Source of the DNA: Geobacter sp.
GTDB taxonomy: Bacteria; Desulfobacterota; Desulfuromonadia; Geobacterales; Pseudopelobacteraceae
Direction of reading: 5' to 3'
Assembly: GCA_009885845.1 (NCBI GenBank)
Contig: VFJW01000045.1
Span: forward strand, 1 to 42,328
DNA: 42,328 nt
In this document: in pieces, positions 8,655 through 17,071 of the stretch
Numbering within the stretch: position 1 is the first letter of the stretch
Layout of the letters: each line of letters starts with the position of its first letter
The notes under the pieces: model-generated
Databases searched by the model: none
The model's input: the letters and a program-made list of their open reading frames with translations, nothing else
Told to the model about the DNA's origin: nothing
Translations under genes and position numbers: made by a program

Positions 8655-8673
8655 TTTATTCCGTTTTTTTCCT

Positions 8674-8703
8674 TTGCCTCCCCCCCCGGATTACAGGTAA
8701 TAT
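8674..8703 (+). promoter_or_regulatory. Possible ftsK promoter
   Basis: TTGCCT (8674-8679), an 18-base C-rich spacer and TAATAT (8698-8703), about 37 bases before the ftsK ATG. Consensus match only. Confidence 0.35.
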
Positions 8704-8740
8704 AGCCGCGTTTATCCACACATAAGGAATTTATTACCGC

Positions 8741-11092
8741 ATGAGCGCAGAAGATGCCAAAAAAGAAAAGCTGACCAAAGAGCTGCAGGGGATGGCGCTG
8801 GGGACTGTCGGAGCCTTCTTCCTGCTTTCGTTTCTGACATATAATACCGCAGATGTCTCCTGGAACAGTTACTCCAACGAGGGGGGAATTCATAACCTCG
8901 GTGGGAGGCTGGGAGCACAGATAGCCGATCTGTTCTTTATCAGCTTCGGCCTCGCCTCGTATCTGATCCCGCTGGCGCTGCTCTATATGGCCTATACTCT
9001 CTTCCGCTTCAAAGAGATCCGCCTCCGCTCGTATAAACTGGCCGCCGCATTCGGCCTGCTTTTCTCACTGGCAACCCTGTTTGCCTTTTTCCGTGACAAG
9101 ACCGTTTTCTTCGGACAGCAGGTCGCTACCGGCGGAGCAATCGGCGTCGTGGTGTCCCGTGCGCTCAAGAGTACCGTCGGCGTTACCGGCGCCCTCCTTC
9201 TCCTGCTGCCGCTTCTGGCCGCCTCGGTCATGATCCTGTCGAAATTTTCCTTTATCCTGTTTGCCGGGTGGTGGCTGGAGAACTTCAAGCACAAATGGGC
9301 TGCCTGGCAGGAGCGCCGCACCCATACCCGCGACGAATTGAGCCGCGCCAAGGCGAAACAGGATGGTCTCTCGGGGACTGCAACGACCGGCGGACCGGTT
9401 ATCAAACCGATGGCACCCCCGCCACCGCGCCCCAACCTCGTCAAGAAAGAAAAAGACAAAAAGAAGGAAGATGCCAAGACCTCTGCCGTTCAGGAAACCT
9501 TCGAATTCATCAAAGCCGAAGGCGATTTCCATACTCCTCCCTTCTCGCTGCTGGATGTCCCTCCTGCCACGGAGAAAACGCTCGATCGTGATGCCCTGAC
9601 GATGAATGCCCGGCTGCTGGAGAAAAAACTTAAAGATTACAACATTGACGGCGAAGTCGTGGAAATCTGCCCCGGCCCGGTCATCACCATGTATGAATTC
9701 GCTCCGGCCCCTGGGATCAAGATCAGCCGCATTGCCGGCCTTACCGACGACCTGACTATGGCGCTGCAGGCCATGTCAATCCGCATTGTTGCCCCGATCC
9801 CCGGCAAGGGGGTCGTCGGCATCGAGGTCCCCAATCGTGACCGCGACATGGTCTTTCTGCGTGATATTTTCAACTGCGAGCATTTTTCGCACAGCAAAAT
9901 GAAGCTGCCGCTGGCTCTCGGCAAGGACATCGCCGGTCTTCCGGTTGTGACCGATCTGGCCAAAGCCCCCCATCTGCTGGTGGCCGGTTCAACCGGCTCC
10001 GGAAAGTCAGTCTCGATCAACACCATGATCCTCTCCCTGCTCTATACCTCCACACCCAAAGATGTGCGCATGATCATGGTGGACCCCAAGATGCTGGAAT
10101 TTTCCATGTACGAAGGGATTCCGCACCTGCTGCTGCCGGTGGTGACCGAACCGAAGAAAGCCTCGCTGGCGCTGAAATGGGCGGTAAACGAGATGGAACG
10201 CCGCTATACGCTCCTTTCTGACAAGGGGGTGCGCAATATCGATTCCTACAACAAAAAACTGGCCGGAGAGCTGCTCGAACAGGAAGAGCACGGCAGTATT
10301 TCCGATGCCGAAATTATCGAAGAACTTGAAGAGATTGTCGAAGATGGAGAAGAAGTTACCGATCCCGATCCGATCCCCTTTGTCGTTGATGATGGCGACA
10401 TTCTGGAGCACAGCCACCTCCCCTATATTGTCGTGATTGTCGACGAGCTGGCCGACCTGATGATGGTCGCCGGACGTGAAGTCGAGGAGCATATTGCCCG
10501 CCTGGCCCAGAAAGCCCGCGCCTCCGGTATTCACCTGATCCTGGCAACCCAGCGACCGTCGGTGGATGTCATCACCGGCCTGATCAAGGCCAACCTGCCG
10601 TCGCGTATCTCCTTCCAGGTAACGTCGAAAGTCGATTCGCGTACCATTCTTGACTGCAACGGCGCAGAAAGTCTGCTCGGTTCCGGCGATATGCTCTATA
10701 TGCCTCCCGGCACTTCACGCCTGCAGCGTATCCACGGGGCGTTTGTTTCCGACTCCGAAGTACAGCGGGTAGTCGATTTCCTTAAAAAACAGGGCAAACC
10801 TGTCTACGAGAAGTCGATCCTGGAGATGAAGGACAGTGACGAAAAGGGGAGCAGTGACGACGAAGTGCAGGACGAACGGTGGGAGGATGCATTGCGGTTG
10901 GTGGTGGAGACAAAGCAGGCCAGCATTTCAATGGTTCAGCGCAAACTGCGCATCGGCTACAACCGCGCCGCACGGATCGTTGAGATGATGGAGAGTGAGG
11001 GGATGATCGCCCAGAGTGACGGCACCAGCAAACCCCGGGAGATTTATTTCAATGTCATCAATGCCTATCTGAGTTCTCAGCTGACGAGGTAG
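8741..11092 (+). CDS. ftsK: DNA translocase FtsK/SpoIIIE
   Basis: 783 residues. FtsK pumps DNA through the division septum and activates dimer resolution at dif. Seen: four or five membrane segments in residues ~20-180; a proline/lysine-rich linker (~205-260); the motor with Walker A AGSTGSGKS (~414-422) and Walker B VVIVDELADLMM (~565-576); LAQKARASGIHLILATQRPSVDVITG; and a C-terminal winged-helix gamma domain (ISMVQRKLRIGYNRAARIVE) that would read KOPS-type orienting sequences. Between Walker A and B there is a strongly acidic insert (~509-560, very rich in Glu/Asp), absent from the E. coli motor. The linker is short compared with E. coli FtsK (1329 residues). Confidence 0.95.
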   Translation: MSAEDAKKEKLTKELQGMALGTVGAFFLLSFLTYNTADVSWNSYSNEGGIHNLGGRLGAQIADLFFISFGLASYLIPLALLYMAYTLFRFKEIRLRSYKLAAAFGLLFSLATLFAFFRDKTVFFGQQVATGGAIGVVVSRALKSTVGVTGALLLLLPLLAASVMILSKFSFILFAGWWLENFKHKWAAWQERRTHTRDELSRAKAKQDGLSGTATTGGPVIKPMAPPPPRPNLVKKEKDKKKEDAKTSAVQETFEFIKAEGDFHTPPFSLLDVPPATEKTLDRDALTMNARLLEKKLKDYNIDGEVVEICPGPVITMYEFAPAPGIKISRIAGLTDDLTMALQAMSIRIVAPIPGKGVVGIEVPNRDRDMVFLRDIFNCEHFSHSKMKLPLALGKDIAGLPVVTDLAKAPHLLVAGSTGSGKSVSINTMILSLLYTSTPKDVRMIMVDPKMLEFSMYEGIPHLLLPVVTEPKKASLALKWAVNEMERRYTLLSDKGVRNIDSYNKKLAGELLEQEEHGSISDAEIIEELEEIVEDGEEVTDPDPIPFVVDDGDILEHSHLPYIVVIVDELADLMMVAGREVEEHIARLAQKARASGIHLILATQRPSVDVITGLIKANLPSRISFQVTSKVDSRTILDCNGAESLLGSGDMLYMPPGTSRLQRIHGAFVSDSEVQRVVDFLKKQGKPVYEKSILEMKDSDEKGSSDDEVQDERWEDALRLVVETKQASISMVQRKLRIGYNRAARIVEMMESEGMIAQSDGTSKPREIYFNVINAYLSSQLTR

Positions 11093-11096
11093 AAAG

Positions 11097-11873
11097 ATGA
11101 GTCCGATACACGCCGCCGCCATCCAGTTTAACGTCAAACCGGGGGATGTCGATGCCAATTTGACATACGTTCGTGCTGCCATTCTCCGCGTTGCCGGTCA
11201 GGGAGCAAATCTGGCCGTACTGCCGGAAATGTGGTCAAGCGGTTTTTCCTACCGGAATCTCAATGAACTGGCTCTGCGGACAGAGGGGATAGTTGCCGAA
11301 CTGCTGGATCTTTCGGCCCGGCACAAGATGGTAATCATCGGCAGTATGCCGGAACCAAACGGCGACAAGGTGTTCAACACGGTGTATGTGGTCGACAACG
11401 GGAAAATTGCCGGAGTGTATCGCAAAATGCACCTCTTCTCGCTGCTGGGTGAGCATAACGCTTTCTCCGGCGGTGACTCATGGCTGCTGGCAGATACATC
11501 AATCGGCAAAATCGGGATTATCATCTGTTACGACCTCCGTTTTCCCGAACTGTCTCGACGGCTGGCGCTTGAAGGCGCCGAGGTGATCTGCGTGCCGGCA
11601 CAATGGCCCAAACCTCGCCAGGAGCACTGGCGCACGCTGCTGCGGGCCCGGGCGATGGAAAACCAGCTCTATGTTGTCGCCTGCAACGCCTGCGGACTCA
11701 TCGGCAAACTTGATTTTTTCGGCATGAGCATGATTATCGATGCAAAGGGATATGTTTTGGCCGATGCGGGGGAAGGCGAGGGTGAAATTTACGCTTCGCT
11801 CGACATGCAGGTTATGAACGACTGGCGAGCTCAGATACCCTGCTTTAACGATCGTAAGCCGGAGATTTATTAA
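11097..11873 (+). CDS. Carbon-nitrogen hydrolase (nitrilase superfamily, omega-amidase-like)
   Basis: 258 residues covering a single CN-hydrolase domain. The catalytic triad is visible: Glu in LAVLPEMWSSGF, Lys in VYRKMHLF, and Cys in IIICYDLRFPELSRRL. The YDLRFPE context and AQWPKPRQEHWRTLLRARAMEN resemble YafV/omega-amidase proteins that hydrolyse alpha-ketoglutaramate or repair deaminated glutathione; the substrate cannot be fixed from sequence. The ATG lies four bases after the ftsK stop, so it is probably read from the ftsK transcript. It converges on the phospholipase-like gene with only nine bases between their ends. Confidence 0.9.
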   Translation: MSPIHAAAIQFNVKPGDVDANLTYVRAAILRVAGQGANLAVLPEMWSSGFSYRNLNELALRTEGIVAELLDLSARHKMVIIGSMPEPNGDKVFNTVYVVDNGKIAGVYRKMHLFSLLGEHNAFSGGDSWLLADTSIGKIGIIICYDLRFPELSRRLALEGAEVICVPAQWPKPRQEHWRTLLRARAMENQLYVVACNACGLIGKLDFFGMSMIIDAKGYVLADAGEGEGEIYASLDMQVMNDWRAQIPCFNDRKPEIY

Positions 11874-11882
11874 CCGGCCCTT

Positions 11883-12782
11883 TCAGACGTACAGTTTCTT
11901 CAACAGTTCCGGATTGTGCAGAGACTTGCACAAAGTACTCCGGATCGCCTCAACCTCCTCAAATCCTTCCTCCTTTGACATGAATCCGCTTTTATAGCGC
12001 AGCTTCAGGCTTTTGCGCAGACCGTCCGCCGCCGCCAACGCCCTTTCGCCGGTTGGATCAACTTTCAGAAATTTTGAATCGTCCGGATGCTGCAGAAAAT
12101 CGAAAATAGCTTCCCGGGACAATTGCATGTACTCGTCCCGGTCGGCTTCCGACAATTGGTACCGCGACTTGCTGGAGAGCGTATGTACAATCTTCTGCAG
12201 TTTCTCCATCCGTGACAGCACCATGATGGAATTAAAAATTTTCCGGTTAGTCCCGAAGGAGAAGATAGTCGTCGTCAGTACGTTGCGCAGCAATACATCG
12301 TTGGCACGCCGATCAGCACGGCAGACAATGGATGCCAGCTCCCATATCTCCTTCTCCACAAACAACTCGAAACGCATCTCCCAATAGGTGTGTTTCATTG
12401 TTATCGTCGGGAATGACCGGATGATCTTGTAGGGGACGTAGTAATTGTGAGCAACCGTATCTGCCGCAAGGTGGCAGAGATACCCGTATGCACAGGCTTT
12501 CTGATGGTCATTTCCGGCTTCTTTTAACAGGATCCGGCCGATCCCCCAGCGATGACAGTTCAGCAGCGAATGCGTGTACTTCTTGCCGAGAGTAATATCC
12601 GGAGCAAGGCAGCCATACAGAAAATCTTTTGGATGGGCAGCCAGAAGTGCCGCCATATTACCCGGAAGGCTTCCCAGATCTGCGAGCACCTGGGAGCCCA
12701 GCTGGAGATGAATACCCCCGCCCCAGGCAAGGGCATCGGGCGGAAACAGGACTGCAACAATTGCAACAAACAGAAAAATCAT
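11883..12782 (-). CDS. Secreted zinc-dependent phospholipase C-like protein
   Basis: 299 residues. A signal peptide (~1-19, ending PPDALA) would leave Trp as the first mature residue, then GGGIHLQLGSQVL. In the zinc phospholipase C / S1-P1 nuclease fold the mature N-terminal Trp and following His bind zinc, so this arrangement fits an active site. Further metal-type motifs: LAPDITLGKKYTHSLLNCHRW and CHLAADTVAHNYYVPYKI. It is probably exported, acting on phospholipid head groups or another phosphoester, but the substrate is not shown. It is transcribed alone, convergent with the amidohydrolase gene and divergent from the uracil-DNA glycosylase gene. Confidence 0.8.
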   Translation of the reverse strand: MIFLFVAIVAVLFPPDALAWGGGIHLQLGSQVLADLGSLPGNMAALLAAHPKDFLYGCLAPDITLGKKYTHSLLNCHRWGIGRILLKEAGNDHQKACAYGYLCHLAADTVAHNYYVPYKIIRSFPTITMKHTYWEMRFELFVEKEIWELASIVCRADRRANDVLLRNVLTTTIFSFGTNRKIFNSIMVLSRMEKLQKIVHTLSSKSRYQLSEADRDEYMQLSREAIFDFLQHPDDSKFLKVDPTGERALAAADGLRKSLKLRYKSGFMSKEEGFEEVEAIRSTLCKSLHNPELLKKLYV

Positions 12783-12891
12783 AGAGTTCTTTCGTTTTGA
12801 CAGGCTGTGTGCTTACTGATAGATTGCTGATACGATTCCATCTTTGATTGTACTACGCTGCATACAAAAATACCATGCCGGAGATGTTCCC

Positions 12892-13686
12892 GTGAAGTCC
12901 TACTCAACCCGACATTCCATCCAAACCCACCTGGCGGCATCCCTCACGGCCTATCTCGAAGATCTTCAGGAAAGCGGTCTGGATGGCATTCCGCCTGAAC
13001 TGATGTCGACAACCGTACCGGATACCATGCGGCAGCAAACTAGTGCTCCGAAAACTGACCGGGATCGCACCATAAATGCCCAGCAAAACGTAGCAGAGTC
13101 GCATGAAACTCTTGAGCAGATCAGAAAAAATCTGGGGCCATGCCAGCGCTGCAAGCTGGGCGTCACCAGAAAAAACCTGGTGTTCGGAGTCGGGAATCCG
13201 CGCGCACGGCTCGTGTTTGTCGGCGAAGGGCCCGGAGCCGACGAGGATACGCAAGGGGAGCCGTTTGTCGGTGATGCCGGTAAAATGCTCAATCGCATTA
13301 TCACAGCAATGGGGCTGAAACGCGAGGATGTATACATATGCAATGTAGTCAAATGTCGTCCGCCGCAAAACCGTCCTCCTGAAAGCGATGAGATCAGCGC
13401 CTGTTCTCCGTTTCTGCTGCGACAGCTTCAGTCGGTCAGACCGGAAGTGATCGTTGCCCTCGGCACCTCAGCAGCGCAGGCCCTACTGCAGACGAAGACC
13501 CCTATTTCAAAGATGCGGGGGAAATTTCACGATTTCCACGGCATGCCGCTCATGCCGACCTATCACCCCTCCTATCTGCTCCGAACCGGCGGCAATTCCG
13601 ATTCATTCTGGAGTGTCTGGGACGATATGGTCCAGGTGCTACAGTTCCTTAAACTGCCGGTGCCGGATAAAAGCAGGAAGAAATAG
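12892..13686 (+). CDS. Type-4 uracil-DNA glycosylase (iron-sulfur)
   Basis: About 264 residues. It removes uracil from DNA after cytosine deamination. Residues ~1-80 are a poorly conserved leader; then [39 protein letters not shown] (active-site loop), [12 protein letters not shown] and YHPSYLLR (second catalytic loop). The CxxC, the KCRPP cysteine and the later SAC cysteine match the four [4Fe-4S] ligands of family 4 (UdgA). I chose GTG 12892 because GGAG sits eight bases upstream; a TTG at 12844 would add 16 unconserved residues and has no ribosome binding site. Confidence 0.9.
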   Translation: MKSYSTRHSIQTHLAASLTAYLEDLQESGLDGIPPELMSTTVPDTMRQQTSAPKTDRDRTINAQQNVAESHETLEQIRKNLGPCQRCKLGVTRKNLVFGVGNPRARLVFVGEGPGADEDTQGEPFVGDAGKMLNRIITAMGLKREDVYICNVVKCRPPQNRPPESDEISACSPFLLRQLQSVRPEVIVALGTSAAQALLQTKTPISKMRGKFHDFHGMPLMPTYHPSYLLRTGGNSDSFWSVWDDMVQVLQFLKLPVPDKSRKK

Positions 13687-13711
13687 AACCCGTCAAACTT
13701 AAATAACCTTA

Positions 13712-13818
13712 TTTTCACGCAACGGCGCACCAAAAGTAGGCGCCTCTAGGCGACGACGCAACGCTTTAAATCAAAAATAAAATTTTAGTTCCGCTTTTCG
13801 TCGCGTCGTCGCGTGAAA
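13712..13818. repeat. CGACGACGC-rich mosaic repeat, copy upstream of the nucleotidyltransferase gene
   Basis: The unit starts TTTTCACGCAACGGCGC, contains GCACCAAAAGTAGGCGC (13727-13743) and GCGACGACGCAACG (to 13763), then an AT-rich loop and an inverted CGTCGCGTCGTCGCGTGAAA (13799-13818), so the RNA could fold into an imperfect hairpin. GCACCAAAAGTAGGCGC recurs exactly at 15081-15097, on the other side of the gene. Confidence 0.75.
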
Positions 13819-13873
13819 CATGATCTTATAGGAGCCTTTCCATCTCCGTTTCAGCTTTTATATTGAGTTTACT

Positions 13874-15103
13874 GTGACCGCACTCATTACCTTTCTGAAA
13901 AACCTCTTCCCCCGCCCGTACCATGACCGGATCATCCTCGTCGGCGGTACCGTCCGCGACTTGCTGTCGGGGAGAGAAAGTCAGGATATCGACCTGGTCG
14001 CTGCTCTTCCCCATAATGAACTATGTGAACTCGGCTTCCGGCTCGTGGAACCGGCCAGTGCCTCCACAATCTACTTCAAGCATGTTCCGCAATCCGGCTC
14101 AATAGAAATAACCCGCATCAGCAGCATGGATGATCTTGAGGATGATCTTCGCAGACGTGATTTTACGATCAACGCCATGGCAATGACTCTGTCCGGAACA
14201 GTGATTGATCCCCTGGGAGGTAACGCGGACATTGCGGGCGGGTGGTTGAGAGCATGTAGCGACAGCTCCCTCACCGGCGACCCGCTGCGGGTTTTTCGCG
14301 CCTTCCGCTTCGAGGCGGATGGATGGCTGATGGCGCCGGAAACGGTGGCTCTGATCCTGAGAGAAAATTGGTCCGATCTGTTGAGAGGCATGCCGGTAGA
14401 GCGTTTCAGCGGTGAAATGCTGAAAGCGCTGGCACGGAAAACTCCGGAACGATTCTTTCAGCGGATGATCGAGTTCGGTGTCGGAGCTGAATTTCTTCCG
14501 GAGCTGTTCCGCATGCCGGCAATCCCTGCCGGTCCCGTGCAGCACCACCCGGAAGGGGATCTGTTCAGCCACTCCATCCAGGTGCTGCAGCGGGTTGCGG
14601 CCCGGGGTGACGACCCGCTGGCCCGTTTTTGCGGGTTCTTTCACGATCTCGGCAAGCTTGCCACAGATCCAGTGCTCTACCCCAAACATCACGGCCATGA
14701 CCATGCCGGTTTCAGCGTGGCGGTGGAGTTTTGTAATCGACTCTGCCTTTCAGCAACTCACCGCAAAGCGCTGGCCTGGATCAGCACTCTGCATGGCAAA
14801 GCCAACCTGTGGGATTCTCTGCGGGATGCAACGAAACTTGACATGGCTGAGCAGGCACTTAAAGCCGGCATTGTGGAGATTCTCCCGCTGGTTGCGGCTG
14901 CTGACAAAGCGGACAACCCGCCGATGACCGGTTGGGACAACGTTGTCAGGATTGCGGGGATGAATACGCGGGAACTGGGGATTGATCAAAGCGGGCTGGA
15001 AGCGATGCCGGTCAGAAACCGGGTGGCGTATATTTCACAAAAACGAATTGCAATACTGAGAGACGTAAATCTTTTCTCACGCACCAAAAGTAGGCGCTAT
15101 TAA
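13874..15103 (+). CDS. CCA-adding / poly(A) polymerase-type nucleotidyltransferase with HD domain
   Basis: 409 residues. Head domain: GGTVRDLLSGRES followed by QDIDLVAALP (the DxD metal-binding pair) and RRRDFTINAMAM, then DPLRVFRAFRFEADGW, the class II CCA-enzyme/PAP signatures. A C-terminal HD phosphohydrolase domain follows (HHPEGDLFSHSIQVLQRV, GFFHDLGKLATDP), as in E. coli Cca. Likely role: adding or repairing tRNA CCA ends; poly(A) polymerase activity cannot be excluded. GTG start at 13874; the upstream ribosome binding site is weak. The last ~9 codons, including the stop, lie inside a copy of the CGACGACGC repeat, so the C-terminal RTKSRRY tail is repeat-encoded. Confidence 0.9.
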   Translation: MTALITFLKNLFPRPYHDRIILVGGTVRDLLSGRESQDIDLVAALPHNELCELGFRLVEPASASTIYFKHVPQSGSIEITRISSMDDLEDDLRRRDFTINAMAMTLSGTVIDPLGGNADIAGGWLRACSDSSLTGDPLRVFRAFRFEADGWLMAPETVALILRENWSDLLRGMPVERFSGEMLKALARKTPERFFQRMIEFGVGAEFLPELFRMPAIPAGPVQHHPEGDLFSHSIQVLQRVAARGDDPLARFCGFFHDLGKLATDPVLYPKHHGHDHAGFSVAVEFCNRLCLSATHRKALAWISTLHGKANLWDSLRDATKLDMAEQALKAGIVEILPLVAAADKADNPPMTGWDNVVRIAGMNTRELGIDQSGLEAMPVRNRVAYISQKRIAILRDVNLFSRTKSRRY

Positions 15104-15125
15104 GCGACGACGCGACGACGCAACG
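15074..15125. repeat. CGACGACGC-rich mosaic repeat, copy overlapping the end of the nucleotidyltransferase gene
   Basis: TTCTCAC then GCACCAAAAGTAGGCGC (15081-15097, identical to 13727-13743) and GCGACGACGCGACGACGCAACG. It covers the gene's final codons and stop (15101-15103). Same orientation as the first half of the upstream copy. Confidence 0.75.
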
Positions 15126-15179
15126 TTAAAATCATAGACCATTTTTGTATCGGCGCCATTCATCCTAAAACCGGAATTT

Positions 15180-15332
15180 GAAACACAGAGGCACAGAGAA
15201 CACAGAGTAATCATTGAGTTTCCAAACAAAAATGACGTCACTATAAGGGTGAACAGTATTTTTTGTTTTTAACCGTCTAACCTACTGTCTAATCTAAGGT
15301 TTATCCTCTGTGAACTCTGTGTCTCTGTGTTT
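15180..15332. repeat. Inverted pair of ACACAGAG-rich repeats
   Basis: 15180-15207 (AAACACAGAGGCACAGAG and on) and 15306-15332 are inverted copies, 27 bases with three mismatches, around a ~98-base AT-rich centre. There is no gene between them. They lie between the nucleotidyltransferase gene and the 3' end of the thioesterase gene, so a role as a bidirectional transcript end or a mobile palindromic repeat is possible. Confidence 0.7.
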
Positions 15333-15384
15333 AACATCTTTTTCTAGGTTTATTGTATCCTCACGTGAAATTGGTTTATATGCT

Positions 15385-15792
15385 CTACTCAGCCGGCAGA
15401 ATCGATTCCTTTTTCCGGTACACCATCCCCTGGAAAATTGCAACGACATCACCCGCATCATCGGTGATCATGACAGAATACGAGGCCAGTTTTGCCCCTT
15501 TCGACTGTTCAACCGCATCCGCGTACAGCGTTCCCTTCAGTGCCGCTTTGACAAAGTTGACACTGGTATTGATCCCCATCGCCAGCCTGCCATGTGAATT
15601 CGAAGCGGCCGCAAATGCGTAATCCGCCAGGGTAAAGATGGCGCCGCCATGCACCGTCCCCGCACCGTTAAAGTGGTACGGCTCTATTTTCATGCTGGCT
15701 CTGGCCCGTCCGGGACCGATATCATCCAGTTCGATACCGTTATGCCGGGCAAACAGGTCACCGGTGGCAAAATATTCCTTCATATTTTTCAT
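15385..15792 (-). CDS. PaaI-type hotdog-fold thioesterase
   Basis: 135 residues forming a single hotdog domain. NGAGTVHGGAIFTLADYAFA (~43-62) is the core helix with the HGG signature typical of PaaI/YdiI acyl-CoA thioesterases; NTSVNFVKAALKGTLYADA follows. Likely hydrolyses an acyl- or aryl-CoA in the cytoplasm; the substrate is unknown. AAAGGAG lies seven bases upstream of the ATG. The repeat pair described above sits just beyond its stop. Confidence 0.88.
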   Translation of the reverse strand: MKNMKEYFATGDLFARHNGIELDDIGPGRARASMKIEPYHFNGAGTVHGGAIFTLADYAFAAASNSHGRLAMGINTSVNFVKAALKGTLYADAVEQSKGAKLASYSVMITDDAGDVVAIFQGMVYRKKESILPAE

Positions 15793-15934
15793 GGTTCAAC
15801 TCCTTTTTACGTCCTCATTCCAAATCCGGATCAAAGCGCTACCTTCGTTGGCTCGTCTGCTGAATGATTTGAAGACGTATCACAAACAGGCAACCGTCAT
15901 CGAGCGCCTGATTGATAAAACTGCTCAGACGACA

Positions 15935-16789
15935 TTACTGCTGCGGAAGACGAAGATGCACGACCTGCCCTTTCCGGCCCAAATTTCCCAATGAGGTGCC
16001 CTGAAAAGTGATGTTGACCCCGGCTGCATTCCCCACATCGACGATAAAAAACTCCCGGGCATTGCGGGTCAATTTTTCCCCCGTCTTCAAGGTGACCTGG
16101 TAGGGAGGCTGATGATCTTCGGTGATATTAAGCCAGCTTTCTCCCGTTGCCTCAATAAGCAGATTAAGGTGGGCATTGCTTGGGGTCTGCGTTGTTTCTT
16201 TTTGGATGATTGCCGGCGGCGGTGCCTGGGGGACATTGCTCACAGCCTCCTGGGGCGGCTCTTTCACGGCGGGGGCTGGCTTGGGAACGACTTCCTTCTG
16301 CTCGTCAACAATCACGTTGCGTTGAATGATCCCATGCGGCTCTTGCTTATTAAAGAAGGAATACATGAAAAAGGCGGTGGCAATTATCGCCACGGCAAGT
16401 ACGGCGTACAAAAAATACCGCTTTAATGGTTTGCGGTCAAAAGCGATCGGCGCTTTGACGACCGTGATTTCTTCCGACACGGCCTGTTTTTCGTCCACAT
16501 AGCGCTGATAATGGGCAAGGATGATTCCCGCATCAATACCGATAGCTTCTGCATAGTTCTCGATGAATTTTTTTGTATAAACAGGTTTCGGGAGGAGATG
16601 AAACACGCCGTTTTCAATAGCATTCAGAATGGTGGCGTTGATCCTCGTCTTGAGGATGATGTCCTCTATCGTCACCCCTCGTGCTTCTCTGAGGGCTTTC
16701 AGATCAGGCAGCTTCATCAGAGGGGCAGACTTCACCTTTTCTTCGGTGACAAGAGTCTTATTATCTTTACTCATTTCATAAGTTTTCAA
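15935..16789 (-). CDS. RodZ-like protein: helix-turn-helix, one membrane span, DUF4115 domain
   Basis: 284 residues. N-terminal Xre-type helix-turn-helix (LREARGVTIEDIILKTRI, then LKPVYTKKFIENYAEAIGI-like helices); a membrane segment at ~131-150 (YFLYAVLAVAIIATAFFMYS); a proline-rich periplasmic linker; and a C-terminal DUF4115 beta domain with ATGESWLNIT and LTRNAREFFIVDVGNA. RodZ links MreB filaments to the membrane for rod shape. Two starts compete: a TTG at 16789 with GGAG ten bases upstream, and an ATG at 16774 with a weak site. This gene is the last core-type gene before the accessory island. Confidence 0.8.
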   Translation of the reverse strand: MKTYEMSKDNKTLVTEEKVKSAPLMKLPDLKALREARGVTIEDIILKTRINATILNAIENGVFHLLPKPVYTKKFIENYAEAIGIDAGIILAHYQRYVDEKQAVSEEITVVKAPIAFDRKPLKRYFLYAVLAVAIIATAFFMYSFFNKQEPHGIIQRNVIVDEQKEVVPKPAPAVKEPPQEAVSNVPQAPPPAIIQKETTQTPSNAHLNLLIEATGESWLNITEDHQPPYQVTLKTGEKLTRNAREFFIVDVGNAAGVNITFQGTSLGNLGRKGQVVHLRLPQQ

Positions 16790-16851
16790 TTAAGGGCACT
16801 CCTCTGTTTTTTTGTAAGGTCGCCCTCTTTTTTGAGCTTTTAAGGGCTGTT

Positions 16852-16989
16852 TCAGCCGGAACTCCAGCGTTTCAGTGGTGGATCACTGGGTCTCAGACAG
16901 GCGCAGAGGCCGGTATCCAGGAAGTACAGCTTGGGGGTTTTCACCAGCCGTTTGGTCAGGTTGGAATGGTACGGTTCCAACATTGCCAC
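16852..16989 (-). pseudogene. 3' fragment of a DUF4143-type AAA+ ATPase gene
   Basis: The minus strand reads LEPYHSNLTKRLVKTPKLYF and continues LDTGLCACL, then a diverged tail to a TGA at 16854-16852. PYHSN-x-KR-x-VK-x-PKLYF-x-DTGL is the hallmark of the DUF4143 region, near the C-terminus of the AAA_14/DUF4143 ATPases. Only ~45 codons remain, with no N-terminal ATPase domain and no start, so it is a relic. Homology stops abruptly at 16989, where the nested palindrome begins. It is not a copy of the intact ATPase at 17903-19171, whose equivalent segment reads differently (SQKKLYLWDMGI). Confidence 0.75.
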
Positions 16990-17032
16990 TTATCGTCTAA
17001 ATTGCAACGCTAATGCAATATGGACGATAAGT
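16988..17032. repeat. Nested perfect palindrome
   Basis: Outer arms ACTTATCGTC (16988-16997) and GACGATAAGT (17023-17032) and inner arms ATTGCA (17001-17006) and TGCAAT (17014-17019) share one centre at 17010. It separates the ATPase fragment from the antitoxin gene. It could be the 3' end hairpin of the toxin-antitoxin transcript (no T-run follows), or the terminus of an insertion that cut the ATPase gene. Confidence 0.75.
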
Positions 17033-17071
17033 AATAATCAGGTCAATAGCTCCGGTTAGTTGCTGATTTAA

